Notes: generated by a model from the letters alone, not told the origin. DNA of 64,000 bases from Streptomyces sp. YIM 130001 (GCF_003574445.1 NZ_KZ984563.1:170705-234704); one strand, 5' to 3'; positions 16,633 to 25,234 are shown, counted from the first letter of the stretch. Translations and numbers: made by a program.

Positions 16633-18744
16633 CTACCCGGCCCGAGGAGCCTCACGAAGGCCAGAATCCCCCACGGGGCCCGGATCGAGGGGCAGCAGAG
16701 GCACTTGGGGCCCCGCCCCCTCCCGCAACCACCGCCGCAACACCCCGTGAACCTGCTCCGCCCCCACCAACTCGCCACCACCCGGCACCGGTTCGGACAG
16801 ACCGGGAGGCGCGAGCAGGAACGCCCGCGACTGTTCGCCACCGAGTCCGCCGTGCGACCCGATCTGCTCCTCGAAGGCGAGTACCTCGCCATCGGCCGGA
16901 TCGTACGCAGAGTTGACCATGATGTCCGCGACGTGCGGGAAGCGGTGCGTGCGGAGCACCGAGGCGGCGGCGCCGGGCCCGAAGGGCGCCAGTGGACCCG
17001 GCGCGGCGGACGGATCGTCCGCCAGGTCGTCGAGCCGGACCTCCGCGCCGCTCGCGCCGAGCACGAGCGGGCCGTGCTCCTCGCTGTTCACCAGCAGGAA
17101 GCCGATGCCCGGATGGTTGGCCAGGGTGGTGAGCAGGGCGGGGTTCCTGCGGTCGATCTCCTCCCTGCTCAGCCGGTGGGAGACGTCAGGGAAGGAGACG
17201 AGACCGAGGTTTCCGGAGGCGAGGACGACCGGTTCGGCGCGGCGGCTCGGCCGGTGCTCGTCGCCGCCCTCCTCGACGGGCCGGTGCAGCGCCGCACGGA
17301 CCGCGGAACGCGCCTCGGCGCCGCTGTGCGTACGGTTCGCGCGGCGCGGCACGGGCAACCCGCACCCGGCCCGCACCAGGTCGCCGAGACTGAGCCCGTA
17401 CCGTGCGCGGAACGTTTCGCCGGGGCTCTGCCCGTGGTCGGAGAGCAGCACGATCCGGTAGTCGCGCGGTGCGTGCTCGGCGACCCGGCTGATCATGGCG
17501 AGGGAACGGTCGAGGCGCCGCAGCACCAGCTCCGCGTCACGGCTGCGCGGCCCGGAGTGGTGGGCCACTTCGTCGTAGGCGACGAGGTCGGCGTAGACGG
17601 CGCTGCGTCCGGCCAGCATGTCGCCGAGCACCGCGGCCACCACCACGTCCCGCTCGACGACGGTCGCGAAGGCCCTGATGAACGGGTAGAGACCGCCGCG
17701 GCCGACCCGCGGCCGGTCCCGGCGCAGCCGCGCCCGTACGGACTGACCGATCTCGCGGCCGACCTCGGCGACGAACGACAGGGCGGTCCGTACGGCGTTG
17801 GCCGGATCGGCGAAGTACGCGAAGTAGCCGGCCCTCGACCGGTTCGCCCGGCCGCGCCGCGCGGCGATCGACAGGACGAGCGCCAACTGGTCCGCTCCCC
17901 CGCTGAACAGGTTGCCGCGGCTGGCCCCGTCGAGCGTCAGGAGTCCGCCGTCGCCGGTGCGGGCCACGGCACGCCGCTGCAGTTCGGCGGCGCTCGCGGG
18001 CCGGTTGCAGACCATCACGACGCCGGTGTCCTTCTCGTACCAGCGGAAGGCGGGGATGTCGTGGTTGGTGCCGTGCAGGATGGCCAGCTGGCTTGCGCCG
18101 GTCTGGCTGGACCAGTCGGTGCGCCATGGGGTGAGGCGGTGCCCGGACTCCATGAGGGCGGCCACCGTCGGCAGCAGGCCGTTGTCCGCGGCGTGCCGCA
18201 GCATGTCGTGCCCGACGCCGTCGAGCTGCAGGAAGACCGTTCCGGGTGGCTGCGGGCCGGCCGTCGCGTCGAGGCGACGGCGGCGCCGGTCGGCCAGGCG
18301 GTAGATACGGCGCCGGTACGCGTCGTCGTCACGTACCGCGAGGGCGGTGGAGGTGGCGGAGGCGACGGCGGACATCACGGCGGCCACCACGACGGCGGTC
18401 TCCGGGTTGGCCGAGCCGCGGCCGTCGGGAATCAGGCGCAGGGCCACCAGGAGAAGCGAGCCGTTGAGGAAGAAGACGAGGAGGCCGAGGACGAGGGCCG
18501 GCACCAGCAGCAGCGCGCGGACGAGGAGCGGCCACACCAGCGCCCCGAGGAGGCCGAAGGCTCCGGCCCCGAGCGCCGCGGTGATGCCGATCCGGGTGGC
18601 GGTGTCGCCGTCGGCGGACTGCAGCCGGAAGTCGGGCAGGATCCCCGCGAGGGAGAGCATCGTCACGGTGCTCACGGCCCAGACGGCGACGATGCGCCAC
18701 AGGGCCTTGCCGATCGCCCGCCACTGCCGCCGGACCACTGTCAC
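16633..18744 (-). CDS. Membrane-anchored phosphodiesterase/alkaline-phosphatase-superfamily protein
   Basis: A 703-residue protein. Residues 1-135 contain four hydrophobic helices (near 15-35, 50-70, 73-97 and 115-135) with a phage-holin-like arrangement. From about residue 165 a type I phosphodiesterase/nucleotide pyrophosphatase fold begins: VFLQLDGVGHDMLRHA (metal-binding aspartate), a nucleophile region SQTGASQLAILHG, later YADLVAYDEVAHHSG and VLLSDHGQSPG, the DHG metal motif. The active domain is therefore tethered to the membrane, side uncertain. It is separated by 139 bp from the MoxR start, so co-transcription is possible but not coupled. The substrate may be a phosphodiester lipid, teichoic acid or nucleotide; the sequence does not decide. 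Confidence 0.85.
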   Translation of the reverse strand: MTVVRRQWRAIGKALWRIVAVWAVSTVTMLSLAGILPDFRLQSADGDTATRIGITAALGAGAFGLLGALVWPLLVRALLLVPALVLGLLVFFLNGSLLLVALRLIPDGRGSANPETAVVVAAVMSAVASATSTALAVRDDDAYRRRIYRLADRRRRRLDATAGPQPPGTVFLQLDGVGHDMLRHAADNGLLPTVAALMESGHRLTPWRTDWSSQTGASQLAILHGTNHDIPAFRWYEKDTGVVMVCNRPASAAELQRRAVARTGDGGLLTLDGASRGNLFSGGADQLALVLSIAARRGRANRSRAGYFAYFADPANAVRTALSFVAEVGREIGQSVRARLRRDRPRVGRGGLYPFIRAFATVVERDVVVAAVLGDMLAGRSAVYADLVAYDEVAHHSGPRSRDAELVLRRLDRSLAMISRVAEHAPRDYRIVLLSDHGQSPGETFRARYGLSLGDLVRAGCGLPVPRRANRTHSGAEARSAVRAALHRPVEEGGDEHRPSRRAEPVVLASGNLGLVSFPDVSHRLSREEIDRRNPALLTTLANHPGIGFLLVNSEEHGPLVLGASGAEVRLDDLADDPSAAPGPLAPFGPGAAASVLRTHRFPHVADIMVNSAYDPADGEVLAFEEQIGSHGGLGGEQSRAFLLAPPGLSEPVPGGGELVGAEQVHGVLRRWLREGAGPQVPLLPLDPGPVGDSGLREAPRAG

Positions 18745-18826
18745 CTCACGTTCCGGGCCCTGCCTGCGGGCCCCCGGCCCAGCGTGTCATACGGGTGGGC
18801 ACGGATCGTACGGGACGACCCAGGGC

Positions 18827-18850
18827 GGCCGGTATCGTCCGCAACCGGCC
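18827..18850. terminator. Hairpin downstream of resolvase-like gene
   Basis: GGCCGGT (18827-18833) and ACCGGCC (18844-18850) form a perfect 7-bp stem with a 10-nt loop, 60 bp beyond the stop of the leftward gene at 18910 and ahead of the phosphodiesterase start at 18744. It may end the upstream transcript. Confidence 0.4.
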
Positions 18851-18909
18851 GGATTCGGGCAGCCGGGCACGGGGCTCACGGCGTTCTGCGGAACGGCGGA
18901 GATCCCGTC

Positions 18910-19314
18910 CTACGTGCCGTCGTAACCGGCTGTGGGCATGGAGAGACGGCGGTGCAGGCGGGCCTTGGCGGTGGCGTCGTACTCGGGCTCGTCCAGACCG
19001 GTCGTCTCCAGGCGCAGCCCGCGCCGGGCGCATTCGGCGGCGAAGGCGTCCGGCGAGTCCAGAGCACGGTCGAGGACGCGGCGGCTGGGGGCCACGAACA
19101 GGTCGACCCGGCCCGCGTCGGCGTCCTTCCAGAGACTGCGGTGGTCGAAGGGCAGTGCGTGGGTCAGCAGCTCCGCGGTGATCACGTAGCCGCGCTTCTC
19201 GGCCCAGCTTGCGCACTGGGCGTGCTGGGCACGGGAGTCCACCAGGAACGGCTCCTCGTCCAGCTTCTCCAGCGGCGTCAGGCCGGCGATGGCCGCCACC
19301 CGGAGCTGGGTCAT
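18910..19314 (-). CDS. Degenerate resolvase-fold protein (hypothetical)
   Basis: A 134-residue protein. From residue 22 its layout follows the catalytic domain of serine recombinases: SRAQHAQCASWAEKRGYVI, then DHRSLWKDADAGRVDLFVAPSRRVLDRA, then CARRGLRLETTG. The leading strand (VAAIAGLTPLEK) lacks the Arg-x-Ser catalytic motif and there is no C-terminal DNA-binding domain, so recombinase activity is not expected. It looks like a conserved stand-alone derivative of unknown role. ATG 19314 is the only good start; GAGGGG lies 12 bases upstream. It is divergent from the metallo-beta-lactamase gene. No mobile element surrounds it. Confidence 0.7.
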   Translation of the reverse strand: MTQLRVAAIAGLTPLEKLDEEPFLVDSRAQHAQCASWAEKRGYVITAELLTHALPFDHRSLWKDADAGRVDLFVAPSRRVLDRALDSPDAFAAECARRGLRLETTGLDEPEYDATAKARLHRRLSMPTAGYDGT

Positions 19315-19461
19315 GCGGTCGTGTCCCCTCGTCGTGCGGCCCCGTCGGTTCGAGTCCCGCCCTGTCTCTCGTCCGCGGCCCGGGCCCGGGCGTACCGGTC
19401 CCTCAGCGGCAGACCCTACTCCGCCCCGTAGTCTCGTAGGGAGAGCGATGGGAGGCCGTGG

Positions 19462-20235
19462 GTGCCGGTGGAGATCACGTGGTGGGGCCATGCCAGCTGC
19501 ACGGTCGAGGACTCGGGCACCCGGCTGCTCACCGATCCGCTCTTCGTCCGGCGGCTGGCGCATCTGCGCAGGCGCCGGGGTGCCGTGCCGCCGCCCGAGG
19601 CGGCAGCCGCGGACGTGGCCCTGGTCTCGCATCTGCACGCGGACCATCTGCATCCGCCGTCGCTCGCCCAGCTCGCCCCGGGCACCACGGTGCTTGTTCC
19701 GCGCGGTGCGCCCGGGCTGGTGCCGGGACTGCGCCGGCTCACCGGGCTGCGGATCGTCGAGGTCGAGCCGGGCGACGAAGTGCCGGCCGGCAACGTGCGG
19801 ATTCGCGTGGTGCACGCCCGGCACGACGGCCGGCGGTTGCCCGTGGGGCCGCACCGGGCGCCCGCGCTCGGCTTCGTGGTGAGCGGCGAGGCCCGTACCT
19901 ATTTCGCGGGTGACACCGGCCTCTTCGACGAGATGGCGGAGACGGTGGGTGAGGTGGACGTGGCGCTGCTGCCCGTCGGCGGCTGGGGCCCCTACCTCGG
20001 TCACGGACACCTGGACGCCGGCCGGGCCGCGGAGGCGCTGGCCCGAATCGGTCCGCGCAGTGCGGTGCCCGTGCACTACGGCACGTACTGGCCGATCGGC
20101 ATGGACGCGGTGCGACCGTACGAGTTCCACACACCGGGCCAGGAGTTCGTGCGGCAGGCGGCCCTGCGGACGCCGGAGGTCGCGGTGCACCTGCTCGAGC
20201 ACGGCGAGAGTGTGCGACCGGAGGTCGCTCGGTGA
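19462..20235 (+). CDS. Metallo-beta-lactamase-fold hydrolase (UlaG-like)
   Basis: A 257-residue metal-dependent hydrolase. It opens with ITWWGHASCTVEDSGTRLLTDP, typical of the UlaG/YfhI-like branch, and carries the metal motif SHLHADHLH near residue 56, then FAGDTGLF and the late histidine VPVHYGTYWP. GTG 19462 is preceded by GGGAGG. The stop overlaps the DedA start, so the two proteins are co-made. The natural substrate is unknown; homology to the lactonase UlaG is at fold level only. A second member of the same fold lies convergent at 20853-21896. Confidence 0.88.
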   Translation: MPVEITWWGHASCTVEDSGTRLLTDPLFVRRLAHLRRRRGAVPPPEAAAADVALVSHLHADHLHPPSLAQLAPGTTVLVPRGAPGLVPGLRRLTGLRIVEVEPGDEVPAGNVRIRVVHARHDGRRLPVGPHRAPALGFVVSGEARTYFAGDTGLFDEMAETVGEVDVALLPVGGWGPYLGHGHLDAGRAAEALARIGPRSAVPVHYGTYWPIGMDAVRPYEFHTPGQEFVRQAALRTPEVAVHLLEHGESVRPEVAR

Positions 20236-20837
20236 TGCTCTCGGCGGTGACGGTGCTGCCGGAGTCGACGCAGCAGGCCGTGGGCTACCCCTCGTTGTTC
20301 CTGCTCGTCGCGGTCGGCGCGCTGGTTCCGGTGGTGCCGACGGGTGCGGTGGTCAGTTCGGCGGCCGTGGTGGCGCTGCATCAGACCTCGCCGGTCTCGC
20401 TGCTCGGGGTCTTCCTGGTCGCGGCTTTCGCCGCCTTCCTCGGTGACACGGGGCTGTACTGGCTGGGCCGGCGCGGAATGCGCTCGCGGAACGGTTCCAA
20501 GTGGCTGCAGGCGCTGCGCGAGCGCGCCCCGGAGGACCGGCTCGAGCAGGCGCAGCGCAAGCTGCGCGAGCACGGCGTGACGGTCCTGGTGCTCTCCCGA
20601 CTCGTTCCGGCGGGCCGTATCCCCGTGATGCTGGCCTGTCTGATCGCCCAGTGGCCGCTGCGGCGCTTCGCCCGCGGGAACGTGCCGGCCTGTCTGGCCT
20701 GGGCCGCGACGTACCAGCTGATCGGGATCCTGGGCGGTTCGCTGTTCGCCGAGCCGTGGGAGGGGCTGCTCGCGGCGGTGGTCCTGACCGTCGTGATCAG
20801 CGCGGCTCCGGCCCTGTGGCGCAAGGTGCGTGCCTGA
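20232..20837 (+). CDS. DedA-family membrane protein
   Basis: A 201-residue membrane protein with helices near residues 20-45, 52-75, 137-160 and 170-195. The DedA/SNARE-assoc core is visible: FLVAAFAAFLGDTGLYWLGRRG and LSRLVPAGRIPVMLACLIAQWPLRRF. DedA proteins are linked to lipid-carrier flipping and envelope homeostasis. The start is GTG 20232 (GGAGG 7 bases before); ATG 20235 is nearly as good. It overlaps the metallo-beta-lactamase stop. GCCTGA...TCAGGC (20832-20858) spans the two facing stop codons and may help end transcription. Confidence 0.85.
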   Translation: MMLSAVTVLPESTQQAVGYPSLFLLVAVGALVPVVPTGAVVSSAAVVALHQTSPVSLLGVFLVAAFAAFLGDTGLYWLGRRGMRSRNGSKWLQALRERAPEDRLEQAQRKLREHGVTVLVLSRLVPAGRIPVMLACLIAQWPLRRFARGNVPACLAWAATYQLIGILGGSLFAEPWEGLLAAVVLTVVISAAPALWRKVRA

Positions 20838-20852
20838 GCCGGGCGGGATGCG

Positions 20853-21896
20853 TCAGGCGTCGAGGACGCGTGAGGCGCCGATCGGCAGGTCCCAGAGGTC
20901 GTGGCGCGCGCGGCCGGACCGCAGCCAGGCGGCCCGTACGCGGCGGAGCGGATCGAGTACCGGCTCGGCGGACAGCAGGAACGTGGCCCAGTGCATCGGC
21001 GCCATCCGGTGCGCACCGAGGTCGTCGACCGCCCGCACCGCTTCCTCCGGATCGCAGTGCACGTCGCGCAGCCACCAGCGCGGGTCGTAGGCCCCGATCG
21101 GCATCAGGGCGAGATCGATCCCGGGGTGGCGGCTGCCGATCTCGCCCATCCAGTGCCCGTATCCGGTGTCCCCGGCGAAGTACACGCGACGTCGGCCGGC
21201 GGTCAGCATCCAGCCGCCCCACAGGCTGCGGCAGGTGTCGGTGAGGCTTCGCTTGGACCAGTGGTGGGCGGGGACGAACTCGATCGTGACGCCCCGGAGT
21301 TCGGCCGCCTCCCACCAGTCGAGTTCGGTCACGCAGCTGAACCGACGACGGCGGAACCAGCGGCCGAGTCCGGCGGGAACGAAGAGCGGCGTGGAGCGCG
21401 GCAGGCGTTTCAGGGTCGGGGCGTCCAGGTGGTCGTAGTGGTTGTGGCTGATCACCACGGCGTCGACCGGGGGCAGCGCGTGCCAGGCGACGCCGGGCGG
21501 GGTGACGCGTGGCGGGGTGCCGAGGATGCGGCGGGACCAGACCGGGTCGGTGAGGACCGTGAGTCCGCCGATCCGCAGCACCCAACTGGCGTGCCCGACC
21601 CAGGTGGCGGCGATGGTGCGGACGTCCGCGGCGGGCAGGGGGCCAGGCTCGAACGGCAGGTCGGGGATCTGCTTCCTGGCCCCGGGTCCGGGCCGCACCG
21701 CGCCCTCGCGGGCGAACCGGGCGACGGCCTTGATGCCGGGCAGCGGCGCGGTGAGCCGGTCCGCGAAACTGCGTGGCCAGGCGCGCCGGCCACCGAGCGG
21801 CCGAAGACGCGGCGCTGCCTCGGACGGCGCACCGGTCGAGAGGGCGGGGCCGGTCCGCCCGCACTGGTGTGCCGTCGGGTCCGACTGCCGGGTCAT
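20853..21896 (-). CDS. NAPE-PLD-like metallo-beta-lactamase-fold phosphodiesterase
   Basis: A 347-residue hydrolase of the N-acylphosphatidylethanolamine phospholipase D branch. The core begins near residue 95 (ATWVGHASWVLRIGGLTVLTDPVWSRR), with metal motif SHNHYDHLD near residue 150, FVPAHHWSKR, YFAGDTGYG and MPIGAYDPR, then MHWATFLLS. The first 90 residues are basic and proline-rich without a signal peptide. The ATG overlaps the upstream aminotransferase-like stop (ATGA), so they share an mRNA. Bacterial members can act on N-acyl phospholipids or related amides; the lipid here is not shown. Confidence 0.85.
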   Translation of the reverse strand: MTRQSDPTAHQCGRTGPALSTGAPSEAAPRLRPLGGRRAWPRSFADRLTAPLPGIKAVARFAREGAVRPGPGARKQIPDLPFEPGPLPAADVRTIAATWVGHASWVLRIGGLTVLTDPVWSRRILGTPPRVTPPGVAWHALPPVDAVVISHNHYDHLDAPTLKRLPRSTPLFVPAGLGRWFRRRRFSCVTELDWWEAAELRGVTIEFVPAHHWSKRSLTDTCRSLWGGWMLTAGRRRVYFAGDTGYGHWMGEIGSRHPGIDLALMPIGAYDPRWWLRDVHCDPEEAVRAVDDLGAHRMAPMHWATFLLSAEPVLDPLRRVRAAWLRSGRARHDLWDLPIGASRVLDA

Positions 21897-23143
21897 CGAG
21901 GCGGCCCCCCTCGTGCGCGGTCGGCCCGTAGGTCGCCGAGGACGGTTGCGACCAGTCTCAACGCCTCGGCCACGTAAGGAAGTTCCAGAGGGTCCGCGGC
22001 GTCGAGCGCGGCCAGGCGTTCCTCGCCGGTGGCGCCGAGGAACGGTCCGGTGGACAACCGCACGCGCAGCGCCCCGAGTTCGTCGCCGAAACGGTGACCA
22101 CCGGGGGTGGGCATGCCGAGACGTTCGGTGAGGTGGTCCTCGAGTTCCATCGCGTCGGTGACTCCGCGCGCGGCGAGCGACGCACTCAACTGGCCCATTT
22201 CCACGTAGAGATGACGGCCCGTCTGCGGGGGCCTCGACATGGCTCCCGCCGCGAGAACGGCCTGGTGTACGGCGTCGGCGACGCGGGCGTGCAGGCGGAC
22301 TGCGGCGGTGAGGCGTTCGGAGATTCCGGTGGGCTCGCCGAGCGCGTGGGCGGCCGCGGCGGCGACGGGTGCGGCGACGAAGGCGCCCAGCGCGGTGAGG
22401 ACGTCGAGTGTGCGGGAGCGCAGCACGGCACCGTCCGCGGTCGCCGGGAAGCGGGCGGCGCCGGCGGGCCAGTCGGCGGGCAGATACCCGCCGGAGAGTC
22501 CGCTGAGCACGGTGACGTCGTGCGGGTGCATCTCGGCCGGGCTGATCAGGACGGTCTCCTGCGGGCGGTGCACCGTGTCGCGCCAGGTCTCGTCGGACAC
22601 CACGTGGAGGCCCTCGCCGAGCGCGGCCTCCAGGGCGTCGTGCAAAACCTCGGGCGGTGGCACGGTGGCGGTCGGATCGTCCGCGACGGACAGCACGACC
22701 AGGCGTGGATCACCGCCTTCGGAACGCACTCGTCGCACGGTCTCCAAAAGGGCGTACGGGTCGGGAACTCCCCCGCACTCGGCGGGGGTCGGTACGGAAT
22801 AGGCCTGTCTGCCGAGGAGGCGGACCTGCGGCGCCCACCAGGCGGGGCACGGTCGCGGCAGCAGTACGTCCCCGCCGACCGCCGCCGCGAGCGCGAGCAG
22901 CAGCGGCTGCGGGCCGGGGGCTGCCACCACGGTTTCACGCGCTGTCGGCAGCCCTCTGCGCCCCCAGTAACCGCACGCCGCATCGAGCAACACCCGCCCA
23001 CCGCCCGGTGGTTCGGTGTCACCCCGGCCGGCCGCGGCAGCGAGTACAGCGGCCAGCTCGCCCAAGACGGGCAGTCCCGGTTCCGGCCCGATCGACGCAT
23101 AGCGCACGGGTCCGTGGCCCGTGGGGGCGATACGTCCACGCAT
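21893..23143 (-). CDS. Aminotransferase class I/II-like protein lacking the PLP lysine
   Basis: A 416-residue fold-type I aminotransferase homologue. Recognisable parts are the N-terminal GGGRVLLDAACGYWGRRGLP, a cofactor-site-like VVSDETWRDTVHRP and the C-terminal LGALRVRLSTGPFLG arginine region. Where active enzymes have a Ser-x-x-Lys motif, it reads LSGLSGGYLPADW, and no lysine occurs anywhere in the translation. A Schiff base with pyridoxal phosphate is therefore impossible, so it may be a binding protein, a regulator or an enzyme with altered chemistry. ATG 23143 has GGAGG 5 bases upstream. It is the first gene of a two-gene unit with the NAPE-PLD-like enzyme. Confidence 0.75.
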   Translation of the reverse strand: MRGRIAPTGHGPVRYASIGPEPGLPVLGELAAVLAAAAGRGDTEPPGGGRVLLDAACGYWGRRGLPTARETVVAAPGPQPLLLALAAAVGGDVLLPRPCPAWWAPQVRLLGRQAYSVPTPAECGGVPDPYALLETVRRVRSEGGDPRLVVLSVADDPTATVPPPEVLHDALEAALGEGLHVVSDETWRDTVHRPQETVLISPAEMHPHDVTVLSGLSGGYLPADWPAGAARFPATADGAVLRSRTLDVLTALGAFVAAPVAAAAAHALGEPTGISERLTAAVRLHARVADAVHQAVLAAGAMSRPPQTGRHLYVEMGQLSASLAARGVTDAMELEDHLTERLGMPTPGGHRFGDELGALRVRLSTGPFLGATGEERLAALDAADPLELPYVAEALRLVATVLGDLRADRARGGPPR

Positions 23144-23451
23144 CCGAACCTCCGGGGTCTCAGACCTGCACAGCTGTCAAGCCCGTCCGGCACACATACC
23201 CGGCCCGCCCTGAGGTCCGGTCCCTCGGCGGAAGTCCGGGGAGCCCGAGGACGAGGCCCGCCCGGCCGATGCGGTGACAGCCGGCTCAGGCGAGCGGCGA
23301 ACCGGACGAGCGACCACAAGGTCCGATACTCATCCAGCCCGCCCGGCAAACCTCGAGGCCGCCCTCGGGGTCCCCCGACGAAGCCCGCAGGACCTTGCGG
23401 ACCTAGGGCACGTCCGGGAGGTCCCGCACCTGGACACCCCGACCCGACGGG
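23144..23451. other. 308-bp gene-free stretch
   Basis: No reading frame here has protein-like composition. It holds the promoter side of the aminotransferase-like gene and the downstream side of the secreted-protein gene. GGACCT (23399-23404) and AGGTCC (23419-23424) form a weak 6-bp hairpin that could end the latter's transcript. Nothing else stands out. Confidence 0.5.
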
Positions 23452-24030
23452 TCACCGAGCGCCGCCCCCGCGCCGCCGCAACACGACGCACGTGGCCCCG
23501 ATCGCGCACGCGACCAGCACCCCGCCGATGATCACCGTGGTCCCCGAATCCGTGAAGCTCCCGCCCACACCTCCGCGCACGGCGGGCTGGGTCGGAGTCG
23601 GGGACGCCGACTGCGAGCCGCTGTTCCCGCCCGCAACCGAGAAGCTCGCGTTCCACTGCCCGCCACCGGGGCAGTTTCCGTCCACGCTCCAGGTGGACCG
23701 CGTCCCCGTGGCGTTCGGCCCGGTGCTGGTGAACTTGTCGGCCGAAGCGATCTTCGCGGTGCCCCGGTACGCCGGCCCCGCCACACCGGTGTTGACCCCC
23801 GGGACGCGCGAGAGCTGTACGGAGCCGAGCTCGAAGGCCTGCGAGTTGGCTGTGATGGTGTCGGGCGCCGGGCTGGTCGGCGCGTCGCAGGACACCGAGA
23901 CGGTGACGGTGCCGCCCGGCGGGACGGTGCCGGGCGTGACCTGTGCGGTGTCCGCGAGGGCCGTGGGGGCGGCGGCCAACACGGCCGCTGACGCGAGTGC
24001 GGTGGTGGCGAGAGCGCGAGCGATGCGCAT
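23452..24030 (-). CDS. Secreted, membrane-anchored protein of unknown function
   Basis: A 192-residue exported protein. It has a signal peptide (MRIARALATTALASAAVLAAAPTALA, split here by a probable ALA-DTA cleavage near residue 27), a beta-rich middle with two cysteines (VSVSCDAPT and DGNCPGGG), a serine/threonine/proline spacer near 140-160 and a C-terminal transmembrane helix GGVLVACAIGATCVVLRR ending in arginines. There is no LPXTG sortase motif. AAGGAG lies 8 bases before ATG 24030. It resembles small Streptomyces wall-exposed proteins; no function is assigned. Confidence 0.8.
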   Translation of the reverse strand: MRIARALATTALASAAVLAAAPTALADTAQVTPGTVPPGGTVTVSVSCDAPTSPAPDTITANSQAFELGSVQLSRVPGVNTGVAGPAYRGTAKIASADKFTSTGPNATGTRSTWSVDGNCPGGGQWNASFSVAGGNSGSQSASPTPTQPAVRGGVGGSFTDSGTTVIIGGVLVACAIGATCVVLRRRGGGAR

Positions 24031-24246
24031 GGGACGGGCTCCTTCGGTGGCGTGCGGGCGCAGGAATCCGCGCCACGACGCCATACAAACCCGGCATTTC
24101 ACCCCGCGCGCGGGGCGGGGAACCATTCGCGCTACGCCCACCCCCGCTCGGGTGACGGCCGGGGCGCGCACGCAGTCTCCGGGCGCCGCTCGCCGAGGCC
24201 CTGCGGCGCAGAACGCCGGAGGCCGATCCGGCCGCGTCGTCAGGCC

Positions 24247-24269
24247 GCGCCGGACCGCGCCGGACCGCG
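24247..24269. repeat. Two-copy 10-bp tandem repeat
   Basis: GCGCCGGACC occurs twice head-to-tail (24247-24256, 24257-24266) followed by GCG, just beyond the stop of the leftward gene at 24270. Probably a chance low-complexity repeat. Confidence 0.5.
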
Positions 24270-24845
24270 TCAGACCCGTCGGCCGAGCTGGGCGAGCAGT
24301 TTCGTCTGCTCGTCCGCGCCCGCCGGAGGCTTCACGGGCGGGCCGAAGACCCCGCTCGCGGCGAGCTCGGACGCGTACGGGGCAACCTCGCGGACCGCGT
24401 GGGCGACCAGTTCGTCCGGCAGCTGTTCGTCCGCCCCGATCCCGCGCGACAGGTCCCAGCTGTGCACCACCAGGTCGGTCACCATCTGGGCGCAGTAGTC
24501 GGCGCAGGGCGTATCGCCGTAGGAGAGGTTCACGGTGCGGTCCAGTGCGCCCGGTTCGCGGAACGCCTCGCGCGCCGCCTGCGCCGCGGTGTCGAAGGCG
24601 GTCGCCGGATCTCCGCCGACCACGTCTGCGTCGAAGACGTCACCCACCTCCGCCATCGTGGCGCCGTCGCGGACCAGCGGCGGTACCCAGAGCTGTTCCG
24701 CGGTGAGGTGCTGGACGAGGTCGCGGACCGACCATTCGGTGCAGGGCGTCGACGCGCCCCACTGGTCTTCGCCGACCCGGTGCACCCGGTCGGCGAAGAG
24801 GTCGAGTGCCGCGGCGTGCAGGCCGAGGAGTTCGTCGTGTGCCAT
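24270..24845 (-). CDS. TIGR03086-type metal-binding protein (DinB/mycothiol-dependent isomerase fold)
   Basis: A 191-residue cytosolic protein. The family pattern is clear: LGLHAAALDLFADRVHRVGEDQWGASTPCTEWSVRDLVQHLTAEQLW at the N-terminus, where W, PCTEW and the histidine contribute to a metal site, then ALDRTVNLSYGDTP and MVTDLVVHSWDLSRGIG, with a second metal-site histidine. Members share the fold of mycothiol-dependent maleylpyruvate isomerase; the substrate is unknown. AGGAG is 9 bases before ATG 24845. It is 5 bp from the DUF6158 gene upstream, so the two probably form a unit. Confidence 0.88.
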   Translation of the reverse strand: MAHDELLGLHAAALDLFADRVHRVGEDQWGASTPCTEWSVRDLVQHLTAEQLWVPPLVRDGATMAEVGDVFDADVVGGDPATAFDTAAQAAREAFREPGALDRTVNLSYGDTPCADYCAQMVTDLVVHSWDLSRGIGADEQLPDELVAHAVREVAPYASELAASGVFGPPVKPPAGADEQTKLLAQLGRRV

Positions 24846-24850
24846 GCCCT

Positions 24851-25075
24851 TCACTCTCCTCTCGCGCGGGCGCCGTCGCGCGTCCGGCCGTTGGCCACGG
24901 GACGGCGCGGATAGCGACGCAGATACTCGCCCTCCAGATCCGACATCCGTACGTTGTGGGCGCGCAGCGCGTCGTCCGAACCGTGCAGCAGGGTGTCGTG
25001 GCGGGTGCGGTGGATCGTCTCCAGCTCCTTGAGGAGTTGCTGTGTGTCCAGGCTCTTCGGGTCGACTCCGCTCAT
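24851..25075 (-). CDS. DUF6158-family small protein
   Basis: A 74-residue soluble protein starting MSGVDPKSLDTQQLLKELETIHRTRHDTLLHGSDDAL. The helix-rich pattern LLKELETIHRTRHDTLLHGS and MSDLEGEYLRRYP matches a small family widespread in Streptomyces with no assigned role. GGAAGGG lies 7 bases before ATG 25075. The tail is arginine-rich. It precedes the TIGR03086-type gene and is divergent from the PTS operon. Confidence 0.8.
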   Translation of the reverse strand: MSGVDPKSLDTQQLLKELETIHRTRHDTLLHGSDDALRAHNVRMSDLEGEYLRRYPRRPVANGRTRDGARARGE

Positions 25076-25234
25076 GGCTGGCCCTTCCCACGTCGTTCGT
25101 ATCCGTTCCGCAGGTACCCGGGAACGCGGCGCGTACCCAGGACAACGGGGTGCCGTCCAGGCGCCAGTGGACACCCCCAGCCTCGCTCCTCCCCCACCGG
25201 GCCGCACCTCGCGTCCTGTGCGAGGATCCCGCCC

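Noticed and set aside
19341..19368. tRNA T-arm look-alike (GGTTCGAGTCCCGCC)
   Set aside because: The T-stem does not pair fully and no matching acceptor, D-arm or anticodon arm is present in the 75 bases upstream on the same strand.
24247..24269. Tandem repeat as a functional element
   Set aside because: Only two copies of a 10-bp G+C-rich word occur, which is likely by chance in this sequence composition.
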